From the NCBI RefSeq assembly GCF_000813825.1, contig NZ_JWTA01000010.1, forward strand, positions 150,274 through 214,273: a stretch of DNA of 64,000 bases, read 5' to 3'. Source of the DNA: Chryseobacterium taiwanense (GTDB taxonomy: Bacteria > Bacteroidota > Bacteroidia > Flavobacteriales > Weeksellaceae). The notes under the pieces were generated by a model, which worked only from the letters and a program-made list of their open reading frames with translations, had not been told where the DNA came from and did not search any database. Numbering within the stretch: the stretch's first letter is position 1; each line of letters begins with the position of its first letter. A program made the translations under genes and the position numbers. Of this stretch, positions 1 to 8,187 are shown in pieces.

Positions 1-2
1 AA

Positions 3-863
3 ATTTTTGAATTTCAATCTGAAGCTCTTACTATTGAAAAACTTCAGGCTTTTTGGAAAACAAATGGAATCCACACCTTATTTTTGCCTTTAGAAACAAC
101 AATTGATAAGGTAACGGAAGATCAGATTTTCAAACTTGCAGAAGCTAATAAAGTGCATATCTCTCTGATTCCCAATATCTCACAGAACGATTGGTTTTTA
201 TATGATTTAGGATATATTCAGAATCAGCCTGTTCTGCATCAAACTACATATCCTTTAGATATTTATTCCAATTTCCTACTGAAAAGAACATTTGATATTC
301 TTTTCTCAATAATAGTCTTGGTTGGTATTTGCTCCTGGCTTTTCCCAATCATCGCCATTTTGATTAAAGTAACATCAAAAGGACCCGTTTTTTTTGTACA
401 AAGAAGGTACGGATTTCATGAAGAGGTCTTCAACTGTCTCAAGTTTCGCACAATGATTGTAAACGATCATTCTTCAACAAGAACTACCTCAGAAAATGAT
501 TCCAGAATTACAAAATTTGGAAAGTTTTTAAGGAAAACCAGTCTTGATGAAATGCCACAGTTTTTGAACGTTCTGAAAGGCGAAATGTCTATCGTTGGAC
601 CTCGTCCTCATATGTTGGCAGTAGACGATTATTTTAAACCAAAAATCGGAAGATACAGCTTAAGAAGTATGGTAAATCCTGGAATTACCGGACTAGCACA
701 AGTAAATGGCTTAAGAGGAGATTCAGGAGATGTGGAAGTAGAAATGAAAAAACGTGCTTTGGCAGATGCCTATTATGTAAGGAATTGGAGTTTTGTTTTA
801 GATTTAGTGATCATATTAAAAACTATTATCCTGGTAATCGCTGGAGATAAAAAGGCAAAATAG
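3..863 (+). CDS. Polyprenyl-phosphate sugar phosphotransferase, C-terminal part (5' end outside the window)
   Basis: The frame is already open at the window edge, so this is the last ~286 residues of a longer protein; the in-frame TTG at 84 is not a credible start. Seen: a Rossmann-like stretch, a long hydrophobic segment beginning ILFSIIVLVG, then the bacterial sugar transferase domain with GPVFFVQRR, KFRTM, DEMPQFLNVL, SIVGPRPH and PGITGLAQVNG. In this family (WcaJ/undecaprenyl-phosphate glucose phosphotransferase type) the enzyme moves a sugar-1-phosphate from a nucleotide sugar to undecaprenyl phosphate at the inner membrane, starting exopolysaccharide or glycan synthesis. The fragment fits the C-terminal half of a ~450-residue multi-pass member. 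The sugar used cannot be read from this fragment. Confidence 0.88.
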   Translation: MFEFQSEALTIEKLQAFWKTNGIHTLFLPLETTIDKVTEDQIFKLAEANKVHISLIPNISQNDWFLYDLGYIQNQPVLHQTTYPLDIYSNFLLKRTFDILFSIIVLVGICSWLFPIIAILIKVTSKGPVFFVQRRYGFHEEVFNCLKFRTMIVNDHSSTRTTSENDSRITKFGKFLRKTSLDEMPQFLNVLKGEMSIVGPRPHMLAVDDYFKPKIGRYSLRSMVNPGITGLAQVNGLRGDSGDVEVEMKKRALADAYYVRNWSFVLDLVIILKTIILVIAGDKKAK

Positions 864-968
864 GATTTAATTTATGGTTTCTATTTAGTCAAATTTTAAC
901 AGTAAACTAAGCCTAAACCTTACCCATAATCTTCATCTAATTAAATAAAAAAAGTCTAATTTAGCAGA

Positions 969-1721
969 ATGTTAAAAAAGTTTTTTACAGCAGTAGGAGA
1001 ATACATTATCCTTCTAGGTAAATCTATCCAGAAACCTCAGAAAATGAGAGTTTTTTGGAAGCTGTTCATGCGAGAGATCAATGATTTGGGAGTCAACTCA
1101 TTTGGGTTGGTAATCTTTACTTCTATATTTGTCGGAGCCGTAGTTGCGATTCAGATGTTCAATAACTTCGATGCTTCTTCATTTCCGATTCCTCCATCAT
1201 TTGTAGGATATGCTACAAAAGCAGTTTTAATTTTAGAATTCGCTCCTACCATCATCAGTTTAATTTTAGCAGGAAAAGTAGGTTCATATATTGCTTCCAG
1301 TATAGGTACCATGAGAGTGTCTGAACAAATCGACGCATTGGATATTATGGGGGTAAATTCCCCTAATTTTCTGATTTTACCAAAAATTATTGCCTGTGTC
1401 ATTTTCAACCCTTTATTAATTGCAATCAGTATTGTTTTCGGTATCGGTGGAGGATATATCGCAGGAATCCTTACAGGAAACTGGACAACAAATGATTACA
1501 TGATTGGTATCCAAATGTATATGCCTAATCTTTTCATCTATTATGCATTTGCTAAAACGCTGGTTTTCGCTTTCATTATTGCAAGTGTACCTTCATATTT
1601 TGGATACAATGTAAAAGGAGGTTCACTGGAAGTGGGTAGAGCAAGTACACAAGCTGTAGTTTGGACGATGGTATTCATCATCATTTCCGAATTGCTATTA
1701 ACCCAATTAATATTAAGCTAA
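969..1721 (+). CDS. mlaE: MlaE-type ABC transporter permease
   Basis: A 250-residue integral membrane protein of the MlaE/YrbE permease family. It has an amphipathic basic N-terminus, then several hydrophobic segments, and the family region around FAPTIISLILAGKVGSYIASS and RVSEQIDALDIMGVN. Family members form the inner-membrane core of phospholipid transporters that keep outer-membrane lipid asymmetry. Its stop codon overlaps the next start by one base (TAATG), so it is translationally coupled to the ATPase gene. No MlaD-like substrate-binding gene follows; in this window the third gene is a small barrel protein instead. Confidence 0.9.
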   Translation: MLKKFFTAVGEYIILLGKSIQKPQKMRVFWKLFMREINDLGVNSFGLVIFTSIFVGAVVAIQMFNNFDASSFPIPPSFVGYATKAVLILEFAPTIISLILAGKVGSYIASSIGTMRVSEQIDALDIMGVNSPNFLILPKIIACVIFNPLLIAISIVFGIGGGYIAGILTGNWTTNDYMIGIQMYMPNLFIYYAFAKTLVFAFIIASVPSYFGYNVKGGSLEVGRASTQAVVWTMVFIIISELLLTQLILS

Positions 1722-2536
1722 TGATTGAGGTAAAAAATTTAAAGAAAAGTTTTGATGAAGTTGAAGTACTTAAAGGAATTTCAACCTCTTTTGATAAAGG
1801 AAAAGTAAACTTAATTATTGGACAGAGTGGTTCTGGAAAAACTGTTTTTCTTAAAAGTTTATTGAATGTTTACCAACCTACTTCAGGAGAAATTCTATTC
1901 GACGGCAGAGACATTAACGTCATGAATAGAGAAGAAAAACTGCAACTTCGTTCAGAAATCGGAACCGTATTCCAGGGAAGTGCTTTATTTGACTCTTTAA
2001 CTGTGGAAGAAAATATTATGTTTCCATTGGATATGTTTACCAATCTTACCTTTAGAGAAAAAAAGAGAAGGGTATTCGAGGTAATCGGAAGAGTACATTT
2101 GGATAAAGCAAACAGAAAGTTTCCATCCGAAATTTCCGGAGGAATGCAAAAACGTGTAGCGATTGCAAGAGCCATTGTAAACCACCCAAAATATCTTTTC
2201 TGTGACGAACCAAACTCTGGTCTTGACCCATATACTTCTAATGTAATTGATGATCTTCTGCTTGAAATTACTAAGGAATACAACACCACGACCATTATTA
2301 ATACGCATGATATGAACTCGGTGATGACAATTGGCGAGAAAATTGTATATCTGAGATTAGGAATAAAAGAATGGGAAGGTAACAAGGACATCCTGATTAC
2401 TGCAGGCAATAAAAATCTGATCGATTTCGTTTATTCTTCAGAACTATTTAAAGAGCTGAGAGAATATATGCTCGAAAATAATAAAACTATTGAAAATACA
2501 ATCACAAAAATAGACGATAATGAAACGAATACTTAG
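1721..2536 (+). CDS. mlaF: MlaF-type ABC transporter ATP-binding protein
   Basis: A 271-residue ABC ATPase. The start is the ATG at 1721, coupled to the mlaE stop; a longer in-frame extension would lie inside mlaE. Seen: Walker A GQSGSGKT (about residues 34-41), Q-loop VFQGSALF (84-91), signature SGGMQKR (139-145), Walker B YLFCDEP (158-164) and the switch histidine in NTHDM. The GGMQKR form of the signature is usual in the MlaF/MkL group. It should energise lipid movement through the MlaE permease. Its 3' end overlaps the next gene by 17 bp, so the three genes form one operon. Confidence 0.93.
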   Translation: MIEVKNLKKSFDEVEVLKGISTSFDKGKVNLIIGQSGSGKTVFLKSLLNVYQPTSGEILFDGRDINVMNREEKLQLRSEIGTVFQGSALFDSLTVEENIMFPLDMFTNLTFREKKRRVFEVIGRVHLDKANRKFPSEISGGMQKRVAIARAIVNHPKYLFCDEPNSGLDPYTSNVIDDLLLEITKEYNTTTIINTHDMNSVMTIGEKIVYLRLGIKEWEGNKDILITAGNKNLIDFVYSSELFKELREYMLENNKTIENTITKIDDNETNT

Positions 2537-3131
2537 TATCGCACTTATAGGGTTTTCTATGCTCGCTTCAGCACAGATCTCTCTTGCGGGTAAAGCTAAC
2601 TTAATTTTTCCAACGGGTTCTCCTTCATGGAAAAATATAAAAGGAACGGTAAATGAAGCGATAGATGGTGAAGGTAAAAATAATGTAGGTTTCAACGTGG
2701 GTCTTTCCTTGAAAGCCAGCCTTCCTGCATCATTTTTCTTGATGCCCGAATTATATTACACCAACTTTAAAAACGAATTTACTACAGCAAATACCACTTT
2801 TGATATCAAAAACAGTCGTATAGATCTACCTGTTCTTGTAGGACATAAAGTATTGGGAGATATGTTGGGGGTTTTCGTAGGACCTGTTGCAAGCTATAAT
2901 TTGAGCAAAGAAGATACCTTCAATGATTTCAAAGAAAATGCAAGAGATAATTTCACGGTAGGATACCAATTCGGAGCTCAGCTGGAAATTAAAAAGCTGA
3001 TTTTAAATGCTAAATATGAAGGTGCTTTCAGCAAAGACGAAAGAAAATTCATCAGTAGCGTATCAGGAGAAGAGATAAGATATGACAACCGTCCTAATCT
3101 GTTTATGGTAGGGATTGGATACAAATTCTAG
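2520..3131 (+). CDS. Small outer-membrane beta-barrel (porin-like) protein
   Basis: A 203-residue exported protein. A signal peptide is visible at residues 1-19 (MKRILSIALIGFSMLASAQ), followed by alternating polar/hydrophobic strands rich in Gly and aromatics and a terminal aromatic (GIGYKF), as in Bacteroidetes PorT-like outer-membrane barrels. It overlaps the end of mlaF by 17 bp, so it is probably made together with the lipid transporter. A role as outer-membrane partner of that transporter is inference from position. No catalytic motif is seen. Confidence 0.75.
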   Translation: MKRILSIALIGFSMLASAQISLAGKANLIFPTGSPSWKNIKGTVNEAIDGEGKNNVGFNVGLSLKASLPASFFLMPELYYTNFKNEFTTANTTFDIKNSRIDLPVLVGHKVLGDMLGVFVGPVASYNLSKEDTFNDFKENARDNFTVGYQFGAQLEIKKLILNAKYEGAFSKDERKFISSVSGEEIRYDNRPNLFMVGIGYKF

Positions 3132-3156
3132 ATTCATCGAAAATAACAACTATAAA

Positions 3157-3188
3157 AAAATCCTCAGATCATTAGATTTGAGGATTTT
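3157..3188. terminator. Bidirectional terminator hairpin
   Basis: A 14-bp stem (AAAATCCTCAGATC / GATTTGAGGATTTT, one G-U pair) with a 4-nt loop lies between two convergent genes and overlaps the stop of the leftward one. A-rich and T-rich flanks allow termination in both directions. Confidence 0.75.
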
Positions 3189-3486
3189 GATTTTGAGAAT
3201 GGAACTCAGCTTCTCGTTTTGCAAGTTCAGCCGCCTGCTTTTCCAGTTCTTCTTTATCTTTTTGCAATTGTTTGAATTCTTTCTTTTTTTGTTCCGCTTT
3301 TATTGCGCTTCCTTTACTTAAATAGCCAAGGATCCCTCCAATAATTAACCCAATCCCAATCCCTCCAAGAATTCCCATGATATGAGACATTTTCAAATCA
3401 TTTACGGTGAAATTGGGTGATGTTAAATAGAATAAAAGTACAGATAATGCCAAAAGTATAATTCCGGTAATAGATAAGCTTTTCAT
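3172..3486 (-). CDS. Small two-helix membrane protein with charged coiled-coil tail
   Basis: A 104-residue protein, taking the ATG at 3486 (MKSLSITG) as start because it begins directly before the first membrane helix; an in-frame ATG at 3552 would add 22 polar residues. Two hydrophobic segments (about residues 5-22 and 38-58, the second glycine-rich: GILGGIGIGLIIGGILGYL) are followed by a Lys/Glu-rich coiled coil. The family is not recognised. The glycine-rich helix suggests helix packing or oligomerisation in the inner membrane. It faces the barrel gene tail to tail across a shared terminator. Confidence 0.65.
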   Translation of the reverse strand: MKSLSITGIILLALSVLLFYLTSPNFTVNDLKMSHIMGILGGIGIGLIIGGILGYLSKGSAIKAEQKKKEFKQLQKDKEELEKQAAELAKREAEFHSQNQNPQI

Positions 3487-3585
3487 AATATTTGTGATGG
3501 TATTTAAAGGTTGATTAACTAAAAAAGTCTTATCAAATTTACTAAAATTCAATAAGACTTTATCAAGATTAAAATTCCATATTAG

Positions 3586-4392
3586 TTATATTTTTCCACC
3601 AGCAGCTTTATAATATTCTAAAGCTTTTGGTAAGTCTTTATTAATATCCGAAATTCTTGTTTCAGGATTCGGGTGAGTAGAAAGGAATTCTGGTTGTCTG
3701 TCTCCTGAAGAAGCCGCTTCCATCCTGTTCCAGAAAGGAATTGCCTCTCTCGGATCATATCCCGCCATTCCCATTAAATACAATCCCATTTTATCCGCCT
3801 CAGATTCTTGGTTTCTACCATATTTTAATAGAGCAACCTGAGAACCGATAGGGTAAGCTTTTTCAAAAATTCCTGCCCATTGAGCATTAGAAATTTGCCC
3901 ACCTAAAATCTGTCCGCCGTATTGAGCTACCATTGCCTGAGAAATTCTTTCATTTCCGTGACCTGCTAATGCGTGAGAAACTTCATGTCCCATTACAACC
4001 GCAAGACCATTATCATTTTTAGTAACCGGTAAAATTCCGGTATATACTGCTACTTTTCCACCAGGCATACACCAAGCATTCAGCTCGTTACTCTGCAAAA
4101 GATTAAATTCCCAGTTATAGCTTGCTAAGTCAGCGCTTCTACCAATACTCGCATAATATTTTTCTGCTGCTGCTTTGATCCTGGTTCCTACATTTACCAC
4201 TTTTTTTGCATCTGTCGTCCCAGTAATTACTTTAGATTTACCCAATGTTGTTTTATATTCTTGTGCAGACATGGTCATAATTTCTGAGTTATCTGCTATC
4301 TGTAGCGAAGATCTCCCCGTAATTGGGTTTGTAGTACATGCTACCGCCAACAGAGCAACTGCTCCTATTCCTAATAATTGTGTAATTTTCAT
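3586..4392 (-). CDS. M48 family metalloprotease, lipoprotein
   Basis: A 268-residue zinc protease. The ATG at 4392 is preferred because it starts the lipoprotein signal (MKITQLLGIGAVALLAVAC, Cys19 as lipid anchor). The zinc site HEVSH is at about residues 136-140 and the third ligand Glu lies in NQESEADKMG. The C-terminus carries FLSTHPNPETRISDI, the usual M48 end motif. It is related to the Oma1/BepA/LoiP group, which degrade or quality-control misfolded envelope proteins. It should sit in the periplasm, tethered to a membrane. The cognate substrate is not evident. Confidence 0.9.
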   Translation of the reverse strand: MKITQLLGIGAVALLAVACTTNPITGRSSLQIADNSEIMTMSAQEYKTTLGKSKVITGTTDAKKVVNVGTRIKAAAEKYYASIGRSADLASYNWEFNLLQSNELNAWCMPGGKVAVYTGILPVTKNDNGLAVVMGHEVSHALAGHGNERISQAMVAQYGGQILGGQISNAQWAGIFEKAYPIGSQVALLKYGRNQESEADKMGLYLMGMAGYDPREAIPFWNRMEAASSGDRQPEFLSTHPNPETRISDINKDLPKALEYYKAAGGKI

Positions 4393-4454
4393 AGTTTCGA
4401 GTGTTAAATAATTCAACCTTTACAATTTCTATTCCAAAAAGTTTTTAGAAGGAA

Positions 4455-4462
4455 TATATTTG
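4455..4462 (+). promoter_or_regulatory. Bacteroidetes -7 element TATATTTG
   Basis: A perfect TAnnTTTG box 41 bp before the DUF4251 lipoprotein start. No clear TTTG -33 element is seen at the expected distance. Confidence 0.45.
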
Positions 4463-4503
4463 CATACATTTTGCTATTTAAATTTAATAATTATTTTGCT
4501 ATC

Positions 4504-5058
4504 ATGAAAAAGTATATTTCAATTCTCTATATGTTAGGGTTTTTGTTTATTTTCCAAAGCTGCTCTTCTCAAACAGGAATGGATACCCAAACAGTAACAG
4601 CACTTGTAAACTCTCAAGACTTTTCGTTTCATGCTGAAAGAGCAAACCCTACCAATTATGATGTCATCAATGTAATGAACTCAATGCCTAATTCTACTTC
4701 AACAAGAATTTTGAATCTTACGGATGGATATTATTCTATTGATATAAAAGGAGATAAGTTAGAGTCTGTTTTACCTTATTTCGGAAGAGTTTTTAATCCT
4801 TCATATGGAAATAATGAGAAAAACAGCTATAGATTCACCTCAAAAGATTTTACCGTGACCAAATCTCAGAACAAAAAAGGAACTTGGATTGTCCGAATTA
4901 AGCCAAAAGATGTGAGCAATGTCGATGAAATCGTTATGGAAGTCTATAAAAACGGAAAAGCATTCACTTCAATCAAAGGCAACGACAGACAGCCGATTTC
5001 TTATGATGGATACATTTCTAAAAACGAAGAAAAAACCAAGGAAAAAGAAAAACTTTAG
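4504..5058 (+). CDS. DUF4251 domain lipoprotein
   Basis: A 184-residue lipoprotein. The ATG at 4504 begins a signal ending in a lipobox (FIFQSC); the longer frame adds 11 residues without purpose. The body (TALVNSQDFSFHAERANP, then FGRVFNPSYG and FTSKDFTVTKS) matches what I know of DUF4251, a Bacteroidetes family of unknown function, often found as envelope lipoproteins. The C-terminus is a Lys/Glu-rich tail. No enzymatic residues are visible. Confidence 0.75.
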   Translation: MKKYISILYMLGFLFIFQSCSSQTGMDTQTVTALVNSQDFSFHAERANPTNYDVINVMNSMPNSTSTRILNLTDGYYSIDIKGDKLESVLPYFGRVFNPSYGNNEKNSYRFTSKDFTVTKSQNKKGTWIVRIKPKDVSNVDEIVMEVYKNGKAFTSIKGNDRQPISYDGYISKNEEKTKEKEKL

Positions 5059-5083
5059 TATAAATACGAGATAAAAATAGAAT

Positions 5084-6097
5084 TTAAATATTCTCTGAAT
5101 CACGAGACACGGATCTAGAATCCCGTAAAAACTTTTCAACAAATAATTTTGCTTCGGTACTTGGATTTGAAACCATTGCTGAAGCATTTTTTTTATGTTC
5201 AATATACGCTTCTTCAACAGAATTATTTCTCTTCATCATTCCCAAGATATATTCCTGAACCCAGTATTCAAATCGCTTTTCAGCCTGCTGAACTCTTACT
5301 TCTTCGAATCTTTGAGTTTTCTTTTTAAGATCAATAAATTCATTTATCTTTTCAAAAACCTCTCCTAATCCTTCATTATTCAAAGCGGACCCCAACAAAA
5401 CCGGAATTTTCCAGTTTTTTTCTTTTGGAGGAATAAAATCCAATGCTCTTTTTAATTCTAATTTGGTATTCTTTGCTTTTTGAAGATTGTCGGCATCTAC
5501 TTTATTAATGAAAATCACATCCACCATTTCCATGATCCCTCGTTTAATTCCCTGAAGCTCATCTCCTCCTCCTATAATTTTCAGGAATAAAAAAACATCG
5601 GTAATATCTGCTACCAAAACTTCAGACTGCCCTACTCCGACTGTTTCTATTAGAATATAGTCATACCCTGCAGCCTCACAGATCATCATCGTTTCAAAAG
5701 TTGTATTGGCAACACCTCCTAAAAAGCCTGAACTTGGCGAAGGGCGAATAAAGGCATTTTCTTCTTTTGCCAATTCTTCCATTCTGGTCTTATCCCCTAA
5801 AATACTTCCTTTATTGATTGCTGAACTCGGATCGATGGCAAGAACAGCCACTTTTTTACCATTTGAAATAGCTAATCTTCCAAAATTTTCTATAAAAGTT
5901 GATTTTCCGGCTCCCGGAACTCCTGTGATCCCTACTCGAATGGATTTACCGGTAAAAGGCATGACTATTTTTAATAATTCTTCTGCCTGTATTCTGTGTT
6001 CAGATTTTTTGCTTTCAACTAATGTAATAGCTTTTGCAATCAGGCGTTTATTTCCCAATCGTATTCCTTCAACAAGCTCTTCTGTAGAAAATTTCAT
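5084..6097 (-). CDS. meaB: Methylmalonyl-CoA mutase-associated GTPase MeaB
   Basis: A 337-residue G3E-type GTPase; the ATG at 6097 (MKFSTEELVEG) gives the usual MeaB length. Walker A GVPGAGKS is at about 59-66, the switch region includes AIDPSS and TVGVGQSE, and the base-specificity motif is NKVD. MeaB acts as a chaperone that gates cobalamin loading onto methylmalonyl-CoA mutase and protects it from inactivation. Its client, the large mutase subunit, is encoded 6 kb away on the same strand, with unrelated genes between. The C-terminal helical part (EVRVQQAEKRFEYWVQEY) is the family dimerisation region. Confidence 0.95.
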   Translation of the reverse strand: MKFSTEELVEGIRLGNKRLIAKAITLVESKKSEHRIQAEELLKIVMPFTGKSIRVGITGVPGAGKSTFIENFGRLAISNGKKVAVLAIDPSSAINKGSILGDKTRMEELAKEENAFIRPSPSSGFLGGVANTTFETMMICEAAGYDYILIETVGVGQSEVLVADITDVFLFLKIIGGGDELQGIKRGIMEMVDVIFINKVDADNLQKAKNTKLELKRALDFIPPKEKNWKIPVLLGSALNNEGLGEVFEKINEFIDLKKKTQRFEEVRVQQAEKRFEYWVQEYILGMMKRNNSVEEAYIEHKKNASAMVSNPSTEAKLFVEKFLRDSRSVSRDSENI

Positions 6098-6288
6098 CGA
6101 TTCAAAAATAAGGATTAAACGTTGAATGGTCAATAGATAATTCGTTTTGTTTATCTATTTTTGATGAATTCTCCTTCAAATTATCCGATAAATTAAATAA
6201 TTATAAAATAAGTTGTAATGAATTTATAATTTTTATTTCTTCTAAATTAAAACTACATCAGTTTTTATCAATCCAAACCGAAATTAAT

Positions 6289-6296
6289 TACATTTG
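6289..6296 (+). promoter_or_regulatory. Bacteroidetes -7 element TACATTTG
   Basis: A TAnnTTTG match 22 bp before the cytochrome c lipoprotein start. A T-rich -33 region lies about 20 bp further up but lacks the G. Confidence 0.4.
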
Positions 6297-6318
6297 TTAG
6301 TATTCAAAGATAATAAAT

Positions 6319-6609
6319 ATGAAAAACATCATCGCTATAGCTTCATTTGCTACTATTTTACTAGTTTCTTGTACATCAAAAGCTCCTGTTGCTAAATCAG
6401 CACCCATAGCTTCCACTTCTACTCCTGAACAAATTGCTCAAGGGAAAACAATTTTCGAAAACTCTTGTGGAAGATGTCATAAATTACCTGATCCAACATC
6501 ACACAGCTCTGTGCAATGGGTAGGAATTATGAATTCAATGGCTCCAAAAGCAAAATTGACAGATGAGCAACATCAGTGGGTATATGATTATGTTGTTTCT
6601 GTAAAATAA
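6319..6609 (+). CDS. Small c-type cytochrome lipoprotein
   Basis: A 96-residue exported heme protein. The lipoprotein signal ends LLVSC (Cys18), followed by an Ala/Ser/Pro linker and a single heme-attachment motif CGRCH at residues 50-54. A methionine in MNSMAPK about 20 residues on is a plausible axial ligand. Such mono-heme lipoproteins act as periplasmic electron carriers in Bacteroidetes. Partner enzymes are not encoded next to it. It has its own -7 box and ends in a strong terminator, so it looks monocistronic. Confidence 0.88.
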   Translation: MKNIIAIASFATILLVSCTSKAPVAKSAPIASTSTPEQIAQGKTIFENSCGRCHKLPDPTSHSSVQWVGIMNSMAPKAKLTDEQHQWVYDYVVSVK

Positions 6610-6626
6610 TAAGTTTAAGAATTATA

Positions 6627-6654
6627 AAGCGACTGTTTTTCTAGACAGTCGCTT
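6627..6654. terminator. Bidirectional terminator
   Basis: A 10-bp perfect stem AAGCGACTGT / ACAGTCGCTT with a short loop and T-rich flank, between the convergent cytochrome and epimerase genes. Confidence 0.85.
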
Positions 6655-7647
6655 TTATTTTAAATGGATTCCTAATCCCGGTTTATCTGCTAGAATTATT
6701 TTTCCATTGTCTACCGTACTTCCTGTTGCATAATCATTAGCAATCAAATTGGCTCCGTCTAAATCTACAAAATCTACAAGTCCGGTCAACACACAGCCCG
6801 CAGAAATTCCGACACTAGATTCCGTCATGCAGCCTATCATTATTTTATAGTTCAATTCCCTAGCTTTTTTAATCATTCCTAAAGCAGGTGTTAATCCGCC
6901 ACATTTCATTAATTTGATATTGATACTTTTATAATAAGGAACCAATTCTTCCAGAGAATCTATATTTTGGCAATCTTCATCTGCCATCCAATTGGCAAAA
7001 CTATTTTTGCTTAATATTTTGTAATGATCAATGGGTCTCGGTTGTTCAAGGTAAGAAAATTTTTCAACCTCAGCATTTTCCTGAAGCCAACTACAATCTT
7101 CATCCGTAAAACTGGCGTTCGAATCTAAGGCAATATGATCATCTAATGACAATAGCTTTTCAACATGGCCTTTATTTAAACCTTTACATTTCACTTTGAA
7201 TTTATTCCAGCCGCTTTTGTTGATTTTTTCAATCTGGTGATCAATTTCTCCCACAGAAATAGTAATCGAGCTTTCAACCAAGTTTTCAGTTGGGAGATTA
7301 TTTAATTCAATAAAGCTTTTATTCTCCAATTTCCCGTACAAATCCCAATAGGCACAATCCAACGCAGACAACAGAAATGGATGTAGATTTAAATTCAACA
7401 AAAAACTGAAGAAATCTTTCGGATGAATAATACGATGAACTTCAATCTGACTTTGAATTTCTTTTAATTTTAAAATAAAACTTGATAGATTTATTTTATA
7501 ATAATCGATCGCAACACATTCTCCGTACCCTTTATAATTTTGATAAGATAATTCTACGAGTAAAGCTTCTCTTTTATTATAATTCCCGTAAGCAATTGAG
7601 AATGTTTCTTTTAATTGAAGTTGTTTTATTTCAAACCGTAATTCCAT
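6655..7647 (-). CDS. Dipeptide epimerase (enolase superfamily)
   Basis: A 330-residue enzyme of the mandelate racemase/muconate-lactonising group, closest to L-Ala-D/L-Glu epimerases. Seen: the KxK base motif KVK (151-153), metal ligands Asp175 (ALDSN), Glu201 (YLEQP) and Asp223 (ADED), the second base Lys245 (IKLMKCGG), and the specificity region GCMTESSVG. It probably epimerises murein-derived dipeptides in the cytoplasm during peptidoglycan recycling. It starts 24 bp after the TPR gene and may be the last gene of the rtcB-prfH transcript. The exact dipeptide is not readable from sequence. Confidence 0.88.
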   Translation of the reverse strand: MELRFEIKQLQLKETFSIAYGNYNKREALLVELSYQNYKGYGECVAIDYYKINLSSFILKLKEIQSQIEVHRIIHPKDFFSFLLNLNLHPFLLSALDCAYWDLYGKLENKSFIELNNLPTENLVESSITISVGEIDHQIEKINKSGWNKFKVKCKGLNKGHVEKLLSLDDHIALDSNASFTDEDCSWLQENAEVEKFSYLEQPRPIDHYKILSKNSFANWMADEDCQNIDSLEELVPYYKSINIKLMKCGGLTPALGMIKKARELNYKIMIGCMTESSVGISAGCVLTGLVDFVDLDGANLIANDYATGSTVDNGKIILADKPGLGIHLK

Positions 7648-7671
7648 TATTAAATTTACAAAAAAGGAGAC

Positions 7672-8187
7672 TTAATTAGTCTCCTTCTTCTTTTTATTTT
7701 GCTTTTTCTTCGGCATTTTAGATTTTATAAATTTCTTACGATCTTTTACAACGTTTAGGCTGTATTCAGAAAAACAATACTTTCCTGCTTCATCTAAAAA
7801 CTTGAGCGCATTGATGAAGCTACCTCTTTTCTCAGATAGTAATGATCTGTAAAACCATAAAGTTGCTTTATCAATTCCTTTAATCTTCAATGAATAGGCA
7901 ATCAGTTTTTCAGCTTCAAAAAAGTCTTCGTTATCCAAAAGACATTTTATATAATATTGAGGAACATTTAAGTTTGTAATATCACATTGCATCGCTTCTT
8001 CAAAGTAGAGTTTTGCTTTTTCATAATCAGATAGCATTTCGCTATAGATTCTTCCCATCAGACATAAACTGTCTGCATCTTCCGGATCATAAGACAACGC
8101 ATAATTCAACGCTTCCAAACATTCCGGAAGGCTGTACGGATAATTGTCCAAAGCCTCAAAGTAATATTTATTTTTAGTTAAGGTCAT
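7672..8187 (-). CDS. TPR protein with very basic C-terminus
   Basis: A 171-residue protein with two or three tetratricopeptide-like helices pairs (PEDADSLCLMGRIYSEML, YEKAKLYFEEAMQCD, FINALKFLDEAGKYC) and an extremely Lys-rich end (MPKKKQNKKKKETN). No signal peptide, so cytoplasmic. The start overlaps the end of prfH by 14 bp, so the two are translated together. The basic tail could contact RNA or the ribosome, which would fit its operon partners RtcB and PrfH; that role is inference. No named family is recognised. Confidence 0.75.
   Translation of the reverse strand: MTLTKNKYYFEALDNYPYSLPECLEALNYALSYDPEDADSLCLMGRIYSEMLSDYEKAKLYFEEAMQCDITNLNVPQYYIKCLLDNEDFFEAEKLIAYSLKIKGIDKATLWFYRSLLSEKRGSFINALKFLDEAGKYCFSEYSLNVVKDRKKFIKSKMPKKKQNKKKKETN

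Noticed and set aside
1661..1720. 20-residue N-terminal extension of MlaF
   Set aside because: It would run inside mlaE; the ATG at 1721 overlaps the mlaE stop and begins the usual ABC start MIEVKNL.
1870..2409. Long minus-strand ORFs opposite mlaF (and similar ones opposite many genes)
   Set aside because: They are antisense shadows of clear genes, have no family features or start context, and show composition dictated by the real frame.
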